Assembly (NCBI GenBank): GCA_951394045.1
Contig: OX596001.1
Coordinates: 558,001 to 622,000 of the forward strand
Reading direction: 5' to 3'
DNA: 64,000 bases
Source of the DNA: Nitzschia sp. DOCU1
Taxonomy: Eukaryota > Bacillariophyta > Bacillariophyceae > Bacillariales > Bacillariaceae
Shown: piece by piece, positions 1-9,947 of the stretch
How the letters are laid out: every line of letters starts with the position of its first letter
How positions within the stretch are numbered: position 1 is the first letter of the stretch
Program-made: the position numbers and the translations under genes
Notes under the pieces: generated by a model
What the model saw: the letters and a program-made list of their open reading frames with translations, nothing else
Told to the model about the DNA's origin: nothing
Databases searched by the model: none

Positions 1-45
1 ACAATTGTTCTGACAACGCCGATCCGGTATGCAGGCCGAGCCGCC

Positions 46-2184
46 ATGATGACTACGGCCGACTCGGTTTCCACCATGACGCACAGCGTCCAACAAGGTC
101 TTTCAACGCGGTCGACTAGAAGTAATGCAAGCAACAGCTACGTCGATTCGGATTCTTGTGACGGATCGGACTTCGATGAAGACGACAACGCTTGGTTGGA
201 GATTCCCACCGAAATCGAGGTAGAAATCGACGACGACGATGCGAACGACGACGATGCAAACGACGACTACGATGCAAACGACGCTGGGCTACATTTCAAT
301 TTCGAGTTGGTAGACGAGACGACTGAGATACCGGCGCCCCCCCAAATGTATCACGGCCCAAGTGGACTCAAGGCAGGAGTTGCTCTTTCGTTCAGCAACC
401 CAACGGAGTGTCTGAGGAAATGTGGCGGCCTTACGGTTAGATTCGTCTCTAATCTAGCCAAAGAAACCAACAAATTTTTTTTCAATCATCTACGCCAAAA
501 ATGCAACAAGAATATGGACTACTGTGGCAAGCCTTGGAAGAATGTCAGTACGAAGGAGATGCATGTGTTCCTAGGTATCATGCTTCGAATTTCCATGCAA
601 GAGAGGGACGGCGGGGGTTATGCTGCGTACTTCTGCACAGACGACAAACAACTTTCAACAGGGCTTGGGAGTGGCAGCAAGACGAAGACTTTGGAAGGGA
701 CGAAGGGCTGGGCGCAACGATACATGAAGCTTTGGAGGTTCCAACAGATCAGGGGAGCCTTCCACCCCATGGACAAGGTCGCAGGAAAAGGGGGCGACAA
801 GTGCTACCAACTTAGAGAAGCGTTGAACAACCTCAACGACGCCTCTAAGAATACATTCCATGCAGGGCCAAACTTGGCGTTCGACGAAGGAGGGGTGTCG
901 TGCAGGAGCCGCCTGTGCCCTGTTCGGCAATACAACAAGTCCAAACCGCAGCCATACCGAGTTGACTTCTTCGTTCTGGCGGACTCGGAAACTTACGCCG
1001 TCCTCCACATGGATGTTTACCAGGGTCGCAACGAGACAAATGCTTTCGTTGAAAAAGAGGCGGCGCAGCTACGAACAACGATGAAGGCACCAGTGAACGC
1101 AGCAATGAAAATAGGGCTACATAAGGAGGGGCTACAGTACGGCTACCGTACATTCTCCATGGACAATCGCTACCAGTGTCCCGAGCTTGCAACTATTCTT
1201 CGCGATCGATGCCACGTCCTTTCTACCGGTACGTGTAAGGTCAGTAGGAAAGGGTGGCCGAAAGAATTGATGACGATGGAGCTCAAGGGGGGGGATCGAG
1301 GAGAATCAATCATCGCATACGACAAGGTCAACGATATTGTTTGCTTGCAGTGGCGAGATAACAAAGTCGTGAATGTGGTTTCGTCCATCGCGGACATAAC
1401 AGAAGAAGACACTCAAAGGCGCGAAGGTAGTACGATGCGACTACTGAAAGTGCCACGCCCTTTATACCATTACCATCGCTACATGTTTGGAGTTGACAAG
1501 GGCGACCAGATTCGGATGCACAATGGTGGCTTTGCCAGGAAAGCCCACTTCAAGAAGTGGTATAAAAAGTCGTTTTTTGCTGTGCTTGATGTCATGCTGT
1601 TGAACTCACTCATTGCTTGGAATTTGTCAACTGCCGAGCCGGGAATTGATCGGCGTCACTTCAGCCGCCACGATTTCTATGCGTGGATCGCCGATGACTT
1701 CCTGAACTACGACGACGACGACACTAGCACTTCGAACTCGGTAGCAGCGACCGAAGCAACTGCGACGACAGCAACAGCAGATTGTGTGGTCGTAGACGCG
1801 ACGAACGACCGGCGTGGGTGCTATGTGGAAGCCCCGAATAAAAAAGAAAAAGGAAGGCGATGTCTAGTCTGTGGACTAGATGCTCGCTACACAGGAATAG
1901 GGAAGAATGTTCGCGCTTCGGTGTCGTGCTGCAGAAAATGTGGTATATGCCACATGCATGTACCTGCGGAGGTCGACGAGCGTAGGATTCACAAGTTGTT
2001 CCCAGAAGGTATGTCGTGCCACGACATTCTTTTGAGTAAGATTGGACAAGAAATTTGGAAAAAGGTGAATGGGCAAGTAAGAGTGCAGACTAGCCATCCG
2101 GCCCTAGTCGGATTGAAAGAAGAATTGGGCAAAAGCAACAACCCAAGAAAGAGGAAAACGCCGCCACCTTCTATAACTATATAA
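46..2184 (+). CDS. piggyBac-family transposase (DDE_Tnp_1_7)
   Basis: This 712-residue protein should catalyse cut-and-paste transposition into TTAA sites. The N-terminal 100 residues are acidic and low in complexity (DDDDAND repeats). The catalytic region shows the family pattern: FDEGG with D280, then a KPQPYRVDFF stretch; SMDNRYQCPEL with D373; WRDNKVVNVVS with D438; and FGVDKGDQ with D484, followed by the KKWYKKSFFAVLDVMLLNS helix. The C-terminus has a cysteine-rich finger (RRCLVCG, then CCRKCGICH), as expected for the family's DNA-end-binding domain. Two ATGs in tandem (46 and 49) open the frame. All catalytic aspartates and the zinc ligands are present with no frameshift. The gene faces the convergent gene at 2238-2984, probably its transposon partner. 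Confidence 0.93.
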   Translation: MMTTADSVSTMTHSVQQGLSTRSTRSNASNSYVDSDSCDGSDFDEDDNAWLEIPTEIEVEIDDDDANDDDANDDYDANDAGLHFNFELVDETTEIPAPPQMYHGPSGLKAGVALSFSNPTECLRKCGGLTVRFVSNLAKETNKFFFNHLRQKCNKNMDYCGKPWKNVSTKEMHVFLGIMLRISMQERDGGGYAAYFCTDDKQLSTGLGSGSKTKTLEGTKGWAQRYMKLWRFQQIRGAFHPMDKVAGKGGDKCYQLREALNNLNDASKNTFHAGPNLAFDEGGVSCRSRLCPVRQYNKSKPQPYRVDFFVLADSETYAVLHMDVYQGRNETNAFVEKEAAQLRTTMKAPVNAAMKIGLHKEGLQYGYRTFSMDNRYQCPELATILRDRCHVLSTGTCKVSRKGWPKELMTMELKGGDRGESIIAYDKVNDIVCLQWRDNKVVNVVSSIADITEEDTQRREGSTMRLLKVPRPLYHYHRYMFGVDKGDQIRMHNGGFARKAHFKKWYKKSFFAVLDVMLLNSLIAWNLSTAEPGIDRRHFSRHDFYAWIADDFLNYDDDDTSTSNSVAATEATATTATADCVVVDATNDRRGCYVEAPNKKEKGRRCLVCGLDARYTGIGKNVRASVSCCRKCGICHMHVPAEVDERRIHKLFPEGMSCHDILLSKIGQEIWKKVNGQVRVQTSHPALVGLKEELGKSNNPRKRKTPPPSITI

Positions 2185-2237
2185 ACCGTGACTATATTTC
2201 GTATGTATATAACTGTATAGACTAAGATTATGTCTGA

Positions 2238-2984
2238 CTAGTTCTTTTCCAAGAAACCTTTCTTGAAGCCGACGTAGTTGCCTCCTTCGGCAGGGTAAGA
2301 GTCGCGAATCTCGCGAACGACGCAATCAGGCAATTCCTTACGATTGCCTTTTCCTAGGTAGCCACTAATAAAAGTAGTGGCGTCCCTGTAAAGGGCATAA
2401 CGAATCTCGCGATTCGAAATGCCCTGGTTATATAGTTCGTCGCCCTTACCACCGAAAAGGAACTCCTTCATTGTCTTTCCACTCGTATCGTCGCCGATCT
2501 GCTCCAAGAAACAGGGGGCCTCGCCACAGTATTCGCATGCCTTGACGGTAGCTTCGACGGCGGCAGAGGGGGGGTTGAACTTGGGTGGCTTCGCAAGGGT
2601 GAAGACTTTGCAATTGTCGATATGGGTCTTGAAAGCCTTGACGTCCTCTTCCGAGATTCCGTCAGGAAAATCGAACGTCATGAACCTGGGGTCCGGCCCA
2701 GGTTCGGCAAACATACGCACGCCGCCACCAATATCCGACACGACAATCTTCCGAAGTGGAACATTCTTACCGGTACGACGATTGTTTTCCTCGTTCGCCA
2801 AGAAGAGAGAGGCGGCAATCTTCCTATCTTCTGGGTCGGGAACTGCACCGCGTTCATACTCCAGCACCCCCAATGACGAATCATACTCGACGTCGCCAAG
2901 GAAGTCCATGCCGTATGGGTTGTAGGCCCGATCGTTCTTGTCGTTGGGATTCATGTTACTGTCGTTGCTGCTCCAAGATAACAA
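2238..2984 (-). CDS. accessory protein of the piggyBac-like element, C-x2-C type
   Basis: A 248-residue protein of unknown function, convergent with the transposase and separated from it by 53 bp. The N-terminal half includes LGDVEYDSSLGVLEYERG. The C-terminal half has a compact conserved-looking block: CEYCGEAPC (a possible zinc-binding C-x2-C-x3-PC), NREIRYALYRDATTFISGYLGKGNRKELPDCV split over about 30 residues, then YVGFKKGF. I recall similar C-x2-C ... LP-x-CV ... GFK proteins as abundant hypotheticals in diatom genomes, but cannot confirm this here. No catalytic motif is recognised. Its place between the transposase and the subterminal repeats suggests it travels with the element, perhaps as a regulator or DNA-binding partner; that role is inference. 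Confidence 0.75.
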   Translation of the reverse strand: MLSWSSNDSNMNPNDKNDRAYNPYGMDFLGDVEYDSSLGVLEYERGAVPDPEDRKIAASLFLANEENNRRTGKNVPLRKIVVSDIGGGVRMFAEPGPDPRFMTFDFPDGISEEDVKAFKTHIDNCKVFTLAKPPKFNPPSAAVEATVKACEYCGEAPCFLEQIGDDTSGKTMKEFLFGGKGDELYNQGISNREIRYALYRDATTFISGYLGKGNRKELPDCVVREIRDSYPAEGGNYVGFKKGFLEKN

Positions 2985-3129
2985 ATAAAACGCATTGGTG
3001 GAAGCATGATTTCGTCTTGGATGCAGTTGGTAGATTGTCGGATGGAGGTGAAATGCGCGTTGTGACTATGATCGGGCTAGCGTCGGGGAAATCTCAGGTA
3101 AAGTCAAGGGAAAGTTAAAAGTCGCAAAA

Positions 3130-3220
3130 AGTGGCGCGCGATTGCAATCGGGTGCCACTCGAAGTGGCTCGCGATTGGGCGGCCCGGCGCACCGCGTGCC
3201 GCAATAGTGGCTCGCGAATA
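3130..3220. repeat. subterminal direct repeats of the piggyBac-like element
   Basis: Three near-identical 15-mers occur at 3130-3144 (AGTGGCGCGCGATTG), 3163-3177 (AGTGGCTCGCGATTG) and 3206-3220 (AGTGGCTCGCGAATA), spaced 33 and 43 bp apart. A partial inverted copy (GTGCCACTCG) lies between the first two. Such repeats next to a transposon end commonly serve as transposase-binding sites. The role is inferred from position. Confidence 0.55.
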
Positions 3221-3241
3221 TTCAGATACGATTGGCGTTAA

Positions 3242-4231
3242 CTGCTGGAAGCGTCTCCCTCGATTGAGCTCCCACAATGAAGAACGGTAGACAAAAAAAT
3301 CTACCGGCATCGAGAATCCGAATCTGCTTGATATTTCTATGAAAGTCTATTGCTCTACTCGGGCGGCGGGCCATTGCATTAGTAGAAGAAGCGGCCAATA
3401 CATCATAACATAGTTCTCGTTATTGTGGACGTGATAGCGTCATGGATCATCTACTTATTAAAGTTGCAACATCGCTAATCAGTGGGCCATTGTCTTAATC
3501 TTAGAAGTCTGAAGATCCTGAAGTGGTGCTGGAGGACGAAGCAGAAGTCTGATAATATCATAGCAAACTGCATGCAAATTTTGCGGAAAGCGGGAGCTCA
3601 ACCTCCACCAACGAGCAGGCGGTACTATTACAAAGCTACGATGGTTTCTGGCATCTCTTCTGGCCGGTATCGTAGGATATCAATTCAAAAAATTCAATTT
3701 GACATAGTAGTAGTACTGTAATGATCCTGCCGGCGCCCGCCGCCTTTTTTCTTCTTGGTGATGCCTCGTCGTCCTGTGGTGTTGGTGACGAGGCGATGGA
3801 TGGGAGTATGAAACGCGTCCTATGGTATTCTTGCTACTACTTTTACTACTATTACAGGTCTACAGATAGCAGAACATGAAGAGTTGACAGTTACTTCTCT
3901 CTACACTACAACAGCTCTCTCTACATTAGGCTATCGGGGCGGCCGCAAGAAGACTTAGCATGGCGGGTGGGCGGACGTACCATATCTTTTGTAGCGTCTG
4001 GCCGACGGTGCATCATGACCAATCCGATGACGCATGCCGTCCGATTTCTCGGCACGCGAAACTTTACCCTGCGACATTGAATCTTTTCACGGCGCAGGCT
4101 CTTTCGAAGGCTACTCCCCAGCGACGAACCTCTTTTCATTCATTGAAATGGTGACGATCTCATTTCATCCATGGTACGAAGCGGGTCGTCAAGTCCTATC
4201 GTCCACTGTACTGTAACCGTTTAAGTAAGCA
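3242..4231. other. intergenic, no gene seen
   Basis: About 1 kb between the transposon and the gene at 4232. It contains GC-rich patches (around 3360 and 3725) and short runs of CTACTA-type triplets near 3830-3860. Reading frames are short and lack family features. The promoter of the downstream gene should lie here, but no clear box was identified. Confidence 0.5.
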
Positions 4232-5287
4232 ATGAAGAGCAATCGTTCCAAATCCGCAATGGTGGCCCCCCTTTCGCTTTGGATCGCAGCCATGGCGGTC
4301 GTGGCCCCCAACTCGATCATTTGTGACGCTTTCTCGTCGGTGGAGCAACACTACCGCCAAGTCGTCCAGCAAGTCGGATCCTCGCTTCAACGCCCACGAC
4401 GATCACAACTTGTGTTGGCCATGAGTGACTTTACGGATATTCCAGGCATGGCTTCCGATGGTTTAGTAGATCATGCCATGATCCTCAATGCGCCATTGTT
4501 GATAGGCAAACTGCCCCCTACATCCAGCAGTTTGCAGTCTTCACTTTGGATGGCGGACTCGGTCGAGGTTGATGCAGCTGCATCCATGATTGCCAATGAC
4601 ACTCCCATGATGCTGGCGATTGGAATCTCGCTTGCTTCCTTGGCTGGATTGACGGTACTAGCACTGGAAACGACCAAAGCGACGGCTTCCATTTCCGTTG
4701 CCCCACAAGGAAAAGACAACGACGTTAGTACCTCAACGGCTGAAAAGCCCGCCGAATCGATTGACATCTCGGCTGTGGATGAATCGGAAAAGGAAGAACT
4801 AGAAAAAGACGACCAAACCTTTCGTGGCGGTAGTGACAACGACGACGAGTGGGTCGCCAAAGGCAAGGAAGCTACCCAGGCCTTTCAGAGCGGCAATCGA
4901 GGCAAACTACGCAAAGTGATTGGAGACTTATTAAGGTTGATTCGATCCGCCCAATCCGACTTGAAATCCGAACGAGAATTGCGGGAGGCTGCTCAAGCCG
5001 ACCTGAAAATCGTGGGCGAGAAATTCCGGGACTTGGAAGATCAGTATGAATTGGAGCAAAATCAACTGACAAAAACTGCCAAGACTCTGGAAGACACAAA
5101 GGTGCAGCTACGTTCTACCCAAAAAGCATTGAATGAAACGACAAGTACACTGGTGGAACTGCAAGAGGAACGCAAGAGTCTGCGACGACTCGGTCGTGTC
5201 GCATGGAACTTGTCCAAAGACCGAGTCCAAACGCGGTGGCAGAAGTTGCGATCCCGACTGCGAAGAGAGTCATCAAACAACGAATAA
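4232..5287 (+). CDS. plastid-targeted membrane protein with coiled coil, unknown function
   Basis: A 351-residue protein starting at an ATG. Residues 1-32 look like a signal peptide (LSLWIAAMAVVAP), followed by CDAFSS, which fits the A-F junction of diatom plastid targeting sequences. A hydrophobic segment at about 126-145 (MLAIGISLASLAGLTVLAL) is a likely membrane helix. Residues 150-215 are acidic and low in complexity. About 220-330 is a long charged heptad-rich stretch (SERELREAAQADL, RDLEDQYELEQNQL) predicted to be coiled coil, and the tail is basic (RWQKLRSRLRRE). The likely topology is plastid membrane anchoring with the coiled coil on one face. No family was recognised. Confidence 0.8.
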   Translation: MKSNRSKSAMVAPLSLWIAAMAVVAPNSIICDAFSSVEQHYRQVVQQVGSSLQRPRRSQLVLAMSDFTDIPGMASDGLVDHAMILNAPLLIGKLPPTSSSLQSSLWMADSVEVDAAASMIANDTPMMLAIGISLASLAGLTVLALETTKATASISVAPQGKDNDVSTSTAEKPAESIDISAVDESEKEELEKDDQTFRGGSDNDDEWVAKGKEATQAFQSGNRGKLRKVIGDLLRLIRSAQSDLKSERELREAAQADLKIVGEKFRDLEDQYELEQNQLTKTAKTLEDTKVQLRSTQKALNETTSTLVELQEERKSLRRLGRVAWNLSKDRVQTRWQKLRSRLRRESSNNE

Positions 5288-5391
5288 TTTATTTGGATTT
5301 AATGGGGTGTGAAAATGTGAGAGTATCGAATTGTATATTATATGTGTTCCTACCACTTGCAGCAATTAGAGTTGTGAATTGCAACGATTTC

Positions 5392-6579
5392 CTACGCCAC
5401 TATCTCTGTGGCAATTGGCGATTTGGTAGCACCCACCTGGAATTCTACCAGTTCTCCTTGTTGTAGTAGTGTTGGTATTGTATTGGTAGTAGTTTCGTCT
5501 TGACGCATTTGTTGTTGAATGTGTGCGACACAAGCTCGTGCTGCAGTGCGTATCGTATCATGCTTGCGTTCCTTGGGAGCTCGCAATCCCATTCGTCGCG
5601 TCACTACCCCCGGTAACCAATGCGTCGAATCTGAAAACGAACTATGCACACTCTTTGGAATCGAGTACGAATGCTCCACACTGGTGGAATTCCGCAAGAG
5701 TTGCTGGACTTGTGCCACTTCAGGATTGGTCAACCAAGCCTCGGACAAAACCGAAAGCGTTGGTACCTCCAAGCCTCGTTCCAAGACGGCGTCCTCCAAA
5801 GAAAATGCCCAACAATCCAATACACTGACTGATTGAATTTGAGATTTCAATGTCGCATCTTGACTCGCCACAACCATGGTGGCACCTCCAGCAAAGGAAT
5901 GTCCTACCATGTGCACACCTTGACTGGTATCTGCCGCGGCAAAGACTTGCTCAAGACGTTCATTCTTGCATGTTTTGCTCTCATCCAAAATATACTCCAA
6001 CAAACTTTGAATTTCTTGCACGCGTTGTTCCAAAAAGGGTCTTCGAAAATTCACGACTTTGGCACGTGAATAGGGAGTGTCGTCGGGTCTCTTGTAATAA
6101 ATGGGTTTGCCCTCCAGAGTTTCGGCATACGCACCACTTCCATCACCATGTTCCATGGCGACTACCCAATATCCTTGCGACGCAATTTGTTGACATAGTT
6201 CGGTATACATTTCCATGCATCCCCCCAAACCGTGTGAAAACACTACTATAGGAAATTTTTTCTGGTGGGAAATGGGCGGTGCATTCATGTGGCAAGGATG
6301 AGATCTGTGGGACAAGAACTCCAAGATGGACGCGGATTGTCGAGTGTATTCGGCCAAGCCTTGTACAGCTTGGGGACGAAAGTAGGGCACGTCTTCTTCT
6401 CCTTGACCAGGGACGGCCGGATAGTGAATTTGAACGGCAATTGACAGAGTATTGGTCGATGGAATGCGTGTTTGAACCGCACCCACCGGATATTCTCCGG
6501 CAAGATTTGTCGGAGAAACAAAGGAAGGATACCGCAATGCCCACAAGAGGTTTTTCAATACAGGGGCGACGAGCATCAT
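5392..6579 (-). CDS. PAF-acetylhydrolase-like alpha/beta hydrolase
   Basis: This 395-residue protein resembles the platelet-activating-factor acetylhydrolase II family (group VII phospholipase A2), which removes short or oxidised acyl chains from phospholipids. The oxyanion-side motif is VVFSHGLGG, the nucleophile elbow is GHSFAGG with Ser228, the acid follows in LDCWAF (Asp255), and the base is in SVHSSFSD (His312). The Ser-Asp-His order and spacing (27 and 57 residues) fit the family. The N-terminus starts with two ATGs and is weakly hydrophobic (MMLVAPVLKNLLWAL), so membrane association is possible. The exact substrate cannot be read from the sequence. It is convergent with the coiled-coil gene ending at 5287. 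Confidence 0.88.
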   Translation of the reverse strand: MMLVAPVLKNLLWALRYPSFVSPTNLAGEYPVGAVQTRIPSTNTLSIAVQIHYPAVPGQGEEDVPYFRPQAVQGLAEYTRQSASILEFLSHRSHPCHMNAPPISHQKKFPIVVFSHGLGGCMEMYTELCQQIASQGYWVVAMEHGDGSGAYAETLEGKPIYYKRPDDTPYSRAKVVNFRRPFLEQRVQEIQSLLEYILDESKTCKNERLEQVFAAADTSQGVHMVGHSFAGGATMVVASQDATLKSQIQSVSVLDCWAFSLEDAVLERGLEVPTLSVLSEAWLTNPEVAQVQQLLRNSTSVEHSYSIPKSVHSSFSDSTHWLPGVVTRRMGLRAPKERKHDTIRTAARACVAHIQQQMRQDETTTNTIPTLLQQGELVEFQVGATKSPIATEIVA

Positions 6580-7144
6580 GATGCCTATTGGAGCGCTTTG
6601 GGTGGCAAAATTGCGATCGTGAAAGGTGACGGCTCGACTTGCAAGAATAAGAACAGTTCAGTGCCCCGATAATCTCCCTTTTGCCAGAAGCAGTCAAATA
6701 GCTACGGTAGAAGTAGGAACTAGTTCGGTGTTGTGTTGTTGTTGTGAGTGCTGTTAGACACGACCACTGTCGGCATTATTCCATGGTCGACGACGACGTG
6801 GTGTGAATCATCGTCGTGGAACGAGATGAGCGAAGATTCCCACGATTCAAAGAGGTGCGTACCACGTCACAATGAGTCACGTTTGTTTTGAAGAGCCCTC
6901 TTTTATCGACTTCCCCCAAATAACTCCGTCTTGCGCCCCCTTCTCCTTTTTTGCCGCCAAGCTCGCGATCTTTTGATGCCACCATGAGATTCTTGGACAC
7001 GCCAGCACAATAACATCCCAAACGCATGGATGTTACTTACCACTCTTTGCTAAATCCCATGTGCTACCATCGCCGCCAACGCCTCAAGTGATGATATCGG
7101 ATGGCTAGTCGGTGGAAAGTGGCTTGTGTGACGCAGGAATCGAC
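6580..7144. other. divergent intergenic region
   Basis: 565 bp between the divergently transcribed hydrolase and glycosyltransferase genes, so it should hold both promoters. It is G/T-rich near 6730 (TTGTTGTTG). No gene or clear regulatory box was recognised. Confidence 0.5.
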
Positions 7145-8752
7145 ATGCACCACGGCGCCAGCACCACCAGCAAGCGAATGGCTGTTGCCACAAAGGGCAT
7201 GACTATTGGAGACGTCACTGCTGCTACTAGTCACAGTACAACCAGCAGGGTCTTGGCAGCACAACCAAAACGCAAACTATCACGAAAACTGCTTTTGACT
7301 GCCATTATAGTGGTGGGTTATTTCGTAGCCGTGATCGTTCGGCCCGCACCCAGCATAGTTCGGAACGTGAATCATCAGCAAAAGCAAAGCAAGGATGAAT
7401 CCAGTGGTGATCCATCGACCGACGTCGTCCAAGAACAACCAACATTGCCCCATCATTCTTCTCATTGTCCCAACGTTCCGTCGCCTCTTCCGGCATTAGA
7501 CTGGGACGAAATCTATGCCCTGGAATGGAATGGAACACCTGCCATTCTATGGCAAGATGACAACCATTTTCCAACGACAAGATTTTCGGGGCACGTCACA
7601 AGTTTAGTAGAACTAGTTGATATGGAACAAATGGAAGACTATTGCTTTTGGAAGTTTACTTTGACGGTAGATACTCCTGGAACTCGACCGTCCGACTTGT
7701 TTTGTCAAGGCAAGGTTTTGCAACGAATGGTTCCGTGGTGGTGTGTCGTTTTGGAACGACTCTTTTTTCACTCCGGGAATACAACAACAACTCCACAACC
7801 ACAATCGGCAAATCTACGTGTCCTTTACAACAGCAGCAATACAAGTTTTACGCCCTTGAATCCAATATTGCCCGGATCGGTATCCTTTGCCGTGTCCTCG
7901 GATGACTATTATCAACCACCCAACAAAAAGGCCAAGGGACGCCCATCCAAAAACAAGGCATCATCGCCCTACACATGTTTTGCCAATTCGGCTCCCAACA
8001 ATGGAACGTTTGCGATTACCAACTTTTTGGAATTGCAACGCATGGCGGATCGTACTACCTATGCGATTCTTCCTTGGGACCAACGTTGCACAATACCCAT
8101 CTGGAGAGGTTCGGCATGGATTATTGGCAAGCACCAAGACGCACAAGGCTTTGTGTACAACCATAACGACACGCATTCCTTTCCTATATTACATCAAGCA
8201 CTCCAAGATTGTCCTAGATGTCGAGCAGCAGAATTTTCGTGGCGTTATCCCACCTTGTTGGATGCCAAATTTGGAGACGCCAAGAATGGATTCTTTCATC
8301 CACTGGCTAGACACTATCAGGAATGGTGGAAAGACAATGCCACCAACGGTTTGGATCGTTTATTGCCGATCCATCCTATTCCTTCGTCCGAGTACTATAC
8401 GCACTATCAAGTGGCTGTCGTATTGTGCGGACTTGGAGCTGCCTTTCGGACACCCATTCATTTCAGTACGGCCACGGCGGTCCTCTTACAAGCCTGTCCC
8501 CATCAAGAATGGTATCATGCCTTGACAGAATTCCAAGCGTGGAAGCACTATATTCCCCTACAAGCTGATTTGACGGATCTATACGAACGATTGACCTGGG
8601 TCCAACGTCATCCGGACCGAGTTCGTGCCATTGCCGCTGCGGGACGGGAATTCTATCAAGACTACTTATCGTTTCAGCGCAATTATGAACATTTTTATGA
8701 ATTGATTTATCGGTTGGCACTCAAAAAGAAGAAACTTGAAGAAAAAGGCTAG
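7145..8752 (+). CDS. GT90 (CAP10-like) glycosyltransferase, type II membrane protein
   Basis: A 535-residue protein. An in-frame stop lies at 7106-7108 and the first ATG after it is 7145, which sets the start. A short cytosolic tail with the basic stretch PKRKLSRK precedes one membrane anchor at about residues 49-65 (LLLTAIIVVGYFVAVIV), the topology of Golgi glycosyltransferases. The lumenal part has the GT90/CAP10 hallmarks: IPIWRGSAW (Trp320), PTLLDAKFGDAKNG, then WKHYIPLQADLTDLYERLTWV and the AAAGREFYQDYL helix near the C-terminus. Known GT90 members transfer xylose or glucose to proteins or glycans (CAP10, POGLUT). The sugar used here cannot be told. The middle (around 240-290) is a low-complexity insert. 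Confidence 0.85.
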   Translation: MHHGASTTSKRMAVATKGMTIGDVTAATSHSTTSRVLAAQPKRKLSRKLLLTAIIVVGYFVAVIVRPAPSIVRNVNHQQKQSKDESSGDPSTDVVQEQPTLPHHSSHCPNVPSPLPALDWDEIYALEWNGTPAILWQDDNHFPTTRFSGHVTSLVELVDMEQMEDYCFWKFTLTVDTPGTRPSDLFCQGKVLQRMVPWWCVVLERLFFHSGNTTTTPQPQSANLRVLYNSSNTSFTPLNPILPGSVSFAVSSDDYYQPPNKKAKGRPSKNKASSPYTCFANSAPNNGTFAITNFLELQRMADRTTYAILPWDQRCTIPIWRGSAWIIGKHQDAQGFVYNHNDTHSFPILHQALQDCPRCRAAEFSWRYPTLLDAKFGDAKNGFFHPLARHYQEWWKDNATNGLDRLLPIHPIPSSEYYTHYQVAVVLCGLGAAFRTPIHFSTATAVLLQACPHQEWYHALTEFQAWKHYIPLQADLTDLYERLTWVQRHPDRVRAIAAAGREFYQDYLSFQRNYEHFYELIYRLALKKKKLEEKG

Positions 8753-9149
8753 ACGAGCCGTCGTTTCCCCCCCCCCACGAGACAAAAACAGTCTGTGCTA
8801 GTACTACTTGGTGACCGTACCACTTTGGCTGTTCTGATCCATTTTTTGGGCTGGCATGGATCGAAGTGACTGTATTGTATGGCGAGCAAAAGTTATCCGA
8901 GTCGCCTTCACCCGTCGTGCCACGCTTCCGCTGGTTTCCGCATACAGTCTATTGGTGTTGGGTTTGCCATGGTGTGCCGAACAAAAGGACAAGTTTCAAA
9001 AGACCAGGTATTGAAGGAACATCATGGCAAGAAATGCATGGATAGGTCCATCAATCAATTCTTTATGCTCAAAGGCAGACACACAGGCGGTCTTCGTGAC
9101 TCTCTTGTTGTCCAATAGCCTCGATTGGTCGCTTCTATTGATGGGCTTC
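8753..9149. other. intergenic, no gene seen
   Basis: About 400 bp between two convergent genes. It contains a poly-C run near 8766 and one copy of the dispersed motif GCGAGCAAAAGTT at 8882-8894. No gene was recognised. Confidence 0.5.
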
Positions 9150-9947
9150 TTAAACTTTTTCTTCTTGGATAAGATCGTACGTTTGCCCCAGCCCTTCGTC
9201 TTTGGCACAGGACAGGGAAACGATTCGGATACTTCCATCCTCTTGCCTCACGCCCTTGGCAGCGACGTTGCAGGAGTAGGTAGAAACACCGTCCGTTGAA
9301 AAAATAGCAAAAAATCGTACCATTCCTACCGTTCCATTTTCTCGTACACCCGCCCCAACAATCACTTCCACTTTTAACAAGTCCCCCAATCGACCATTTC
9401 GTCGTATTTCCCGAACAGCCTCCCGGACGACGGCGTCGACAAAAAAGGCGTCCTCTTTGCTTTTGAGCATGTTGACAACATTCTTCGGCATATCGAACGT
9501 CCCCAGCCCGTCTCCCATTGTCAGTGACACCAAGGATGAAGAGGCTGATATAATGAGATCCATGACCGTATCAAAGTCTGCTTCTTCCACATTGGTTCCA
9601 TCGACTTGAAGCACGACATCGCCAGGGACGATTCGACTGGACGCTGCCGACCCTGACGGTCGAATCTCTTTGACCTGGACGCCGCTGCCACCTCCAGCGC
9701 TTCTCTCCTGAAGCACAATACCCAGAGGCTTTTCCAAGTCCACTGTGAAGTCTCCCAGAGACGCTTTCAATCTTGTCTTTGGTCCGACACGAAAACTGTG
9801 AGGAACAAATGCAGATGATAATGAATGGACTGTTGATGTGGACGTGCTCGAGGCAAACGCTGCTACCAGCCAAGGCTGAATACCACCAATATTTGGAAAA
9901 GCGCACCACCACCATACCAGTGGGAGAATGAAACGCAACGAGTTCAT
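9150..9947 (-). CDS. plastid-targeted PDZ-domain protein
   Basis: The ATG at 9947 gives 265 residues; the longer frame begins with a non-ATG codon. A signal peptide (NSLRFILPLVWWWCAF) is followed by a Ser/Thr-rich transit-like segment with SSAFVP, an AFAP-type plastid motif. Residues about 70-145 form a PDZ domain: PLGIVLQE as the carboxylate-binding GLGF-type loop, GSAASSRIVPGDVVLQVDG as the core. The rest (LVRKFF-like segments, VEVIVGAG, DGSIRIVSLSCAKDEG) is not recognised. No protease domain is present, so it is probably a scaffold or regulator. A similar small PDZ architecture recurs in algal plastid proteins. Confidence 0.8.
   Translation of the reverse strand: MNSLRFILPLVWWWCAFPNIGGIQPWLVAAFASSTSTSTVHSLSSAFVPHSFRVGPKTRLKASLGDFTVDLEKPLGIVLQERSAGGGSGVQVKEIRPSGSAASSRIVPGDVVLQVDGTNVEEADFDTVMDLIISASSSLVSLTMGDGLGTFDMPKNVVNMLKSKEDAFFVDAVVREAVREIRRNGRLGDLLKVEVIVGAGVRENGTVGMVRFFAIFSTDGVSTYSCNVAAKGVRQEDGSIRIVSLSCAKDEGLGQTYDLIQEEKV

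Larger units (their letters stand above)
1..3241. mobile_element. piggyBac-like DNA transposon, left end outside the window
   Basis: The element is inferred from a piggyBac-type transposase (46-2184), a convergent second gene (2238-2984) only 53 bp beyond its stop, and a block of three near-identical subterminal repeats at 3130-3220. A TTAA at 3238-3241, the target site piggyBac elements use, is a candidate right boundary, but the matching left end is before position 1, so the boundary is a guess. Another TTAA lies at about 3115. Both genes have intact frames, which suggests a young, possibly active copy. The extent is inference; the transposase identification is firm. Confidence 0.6.
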
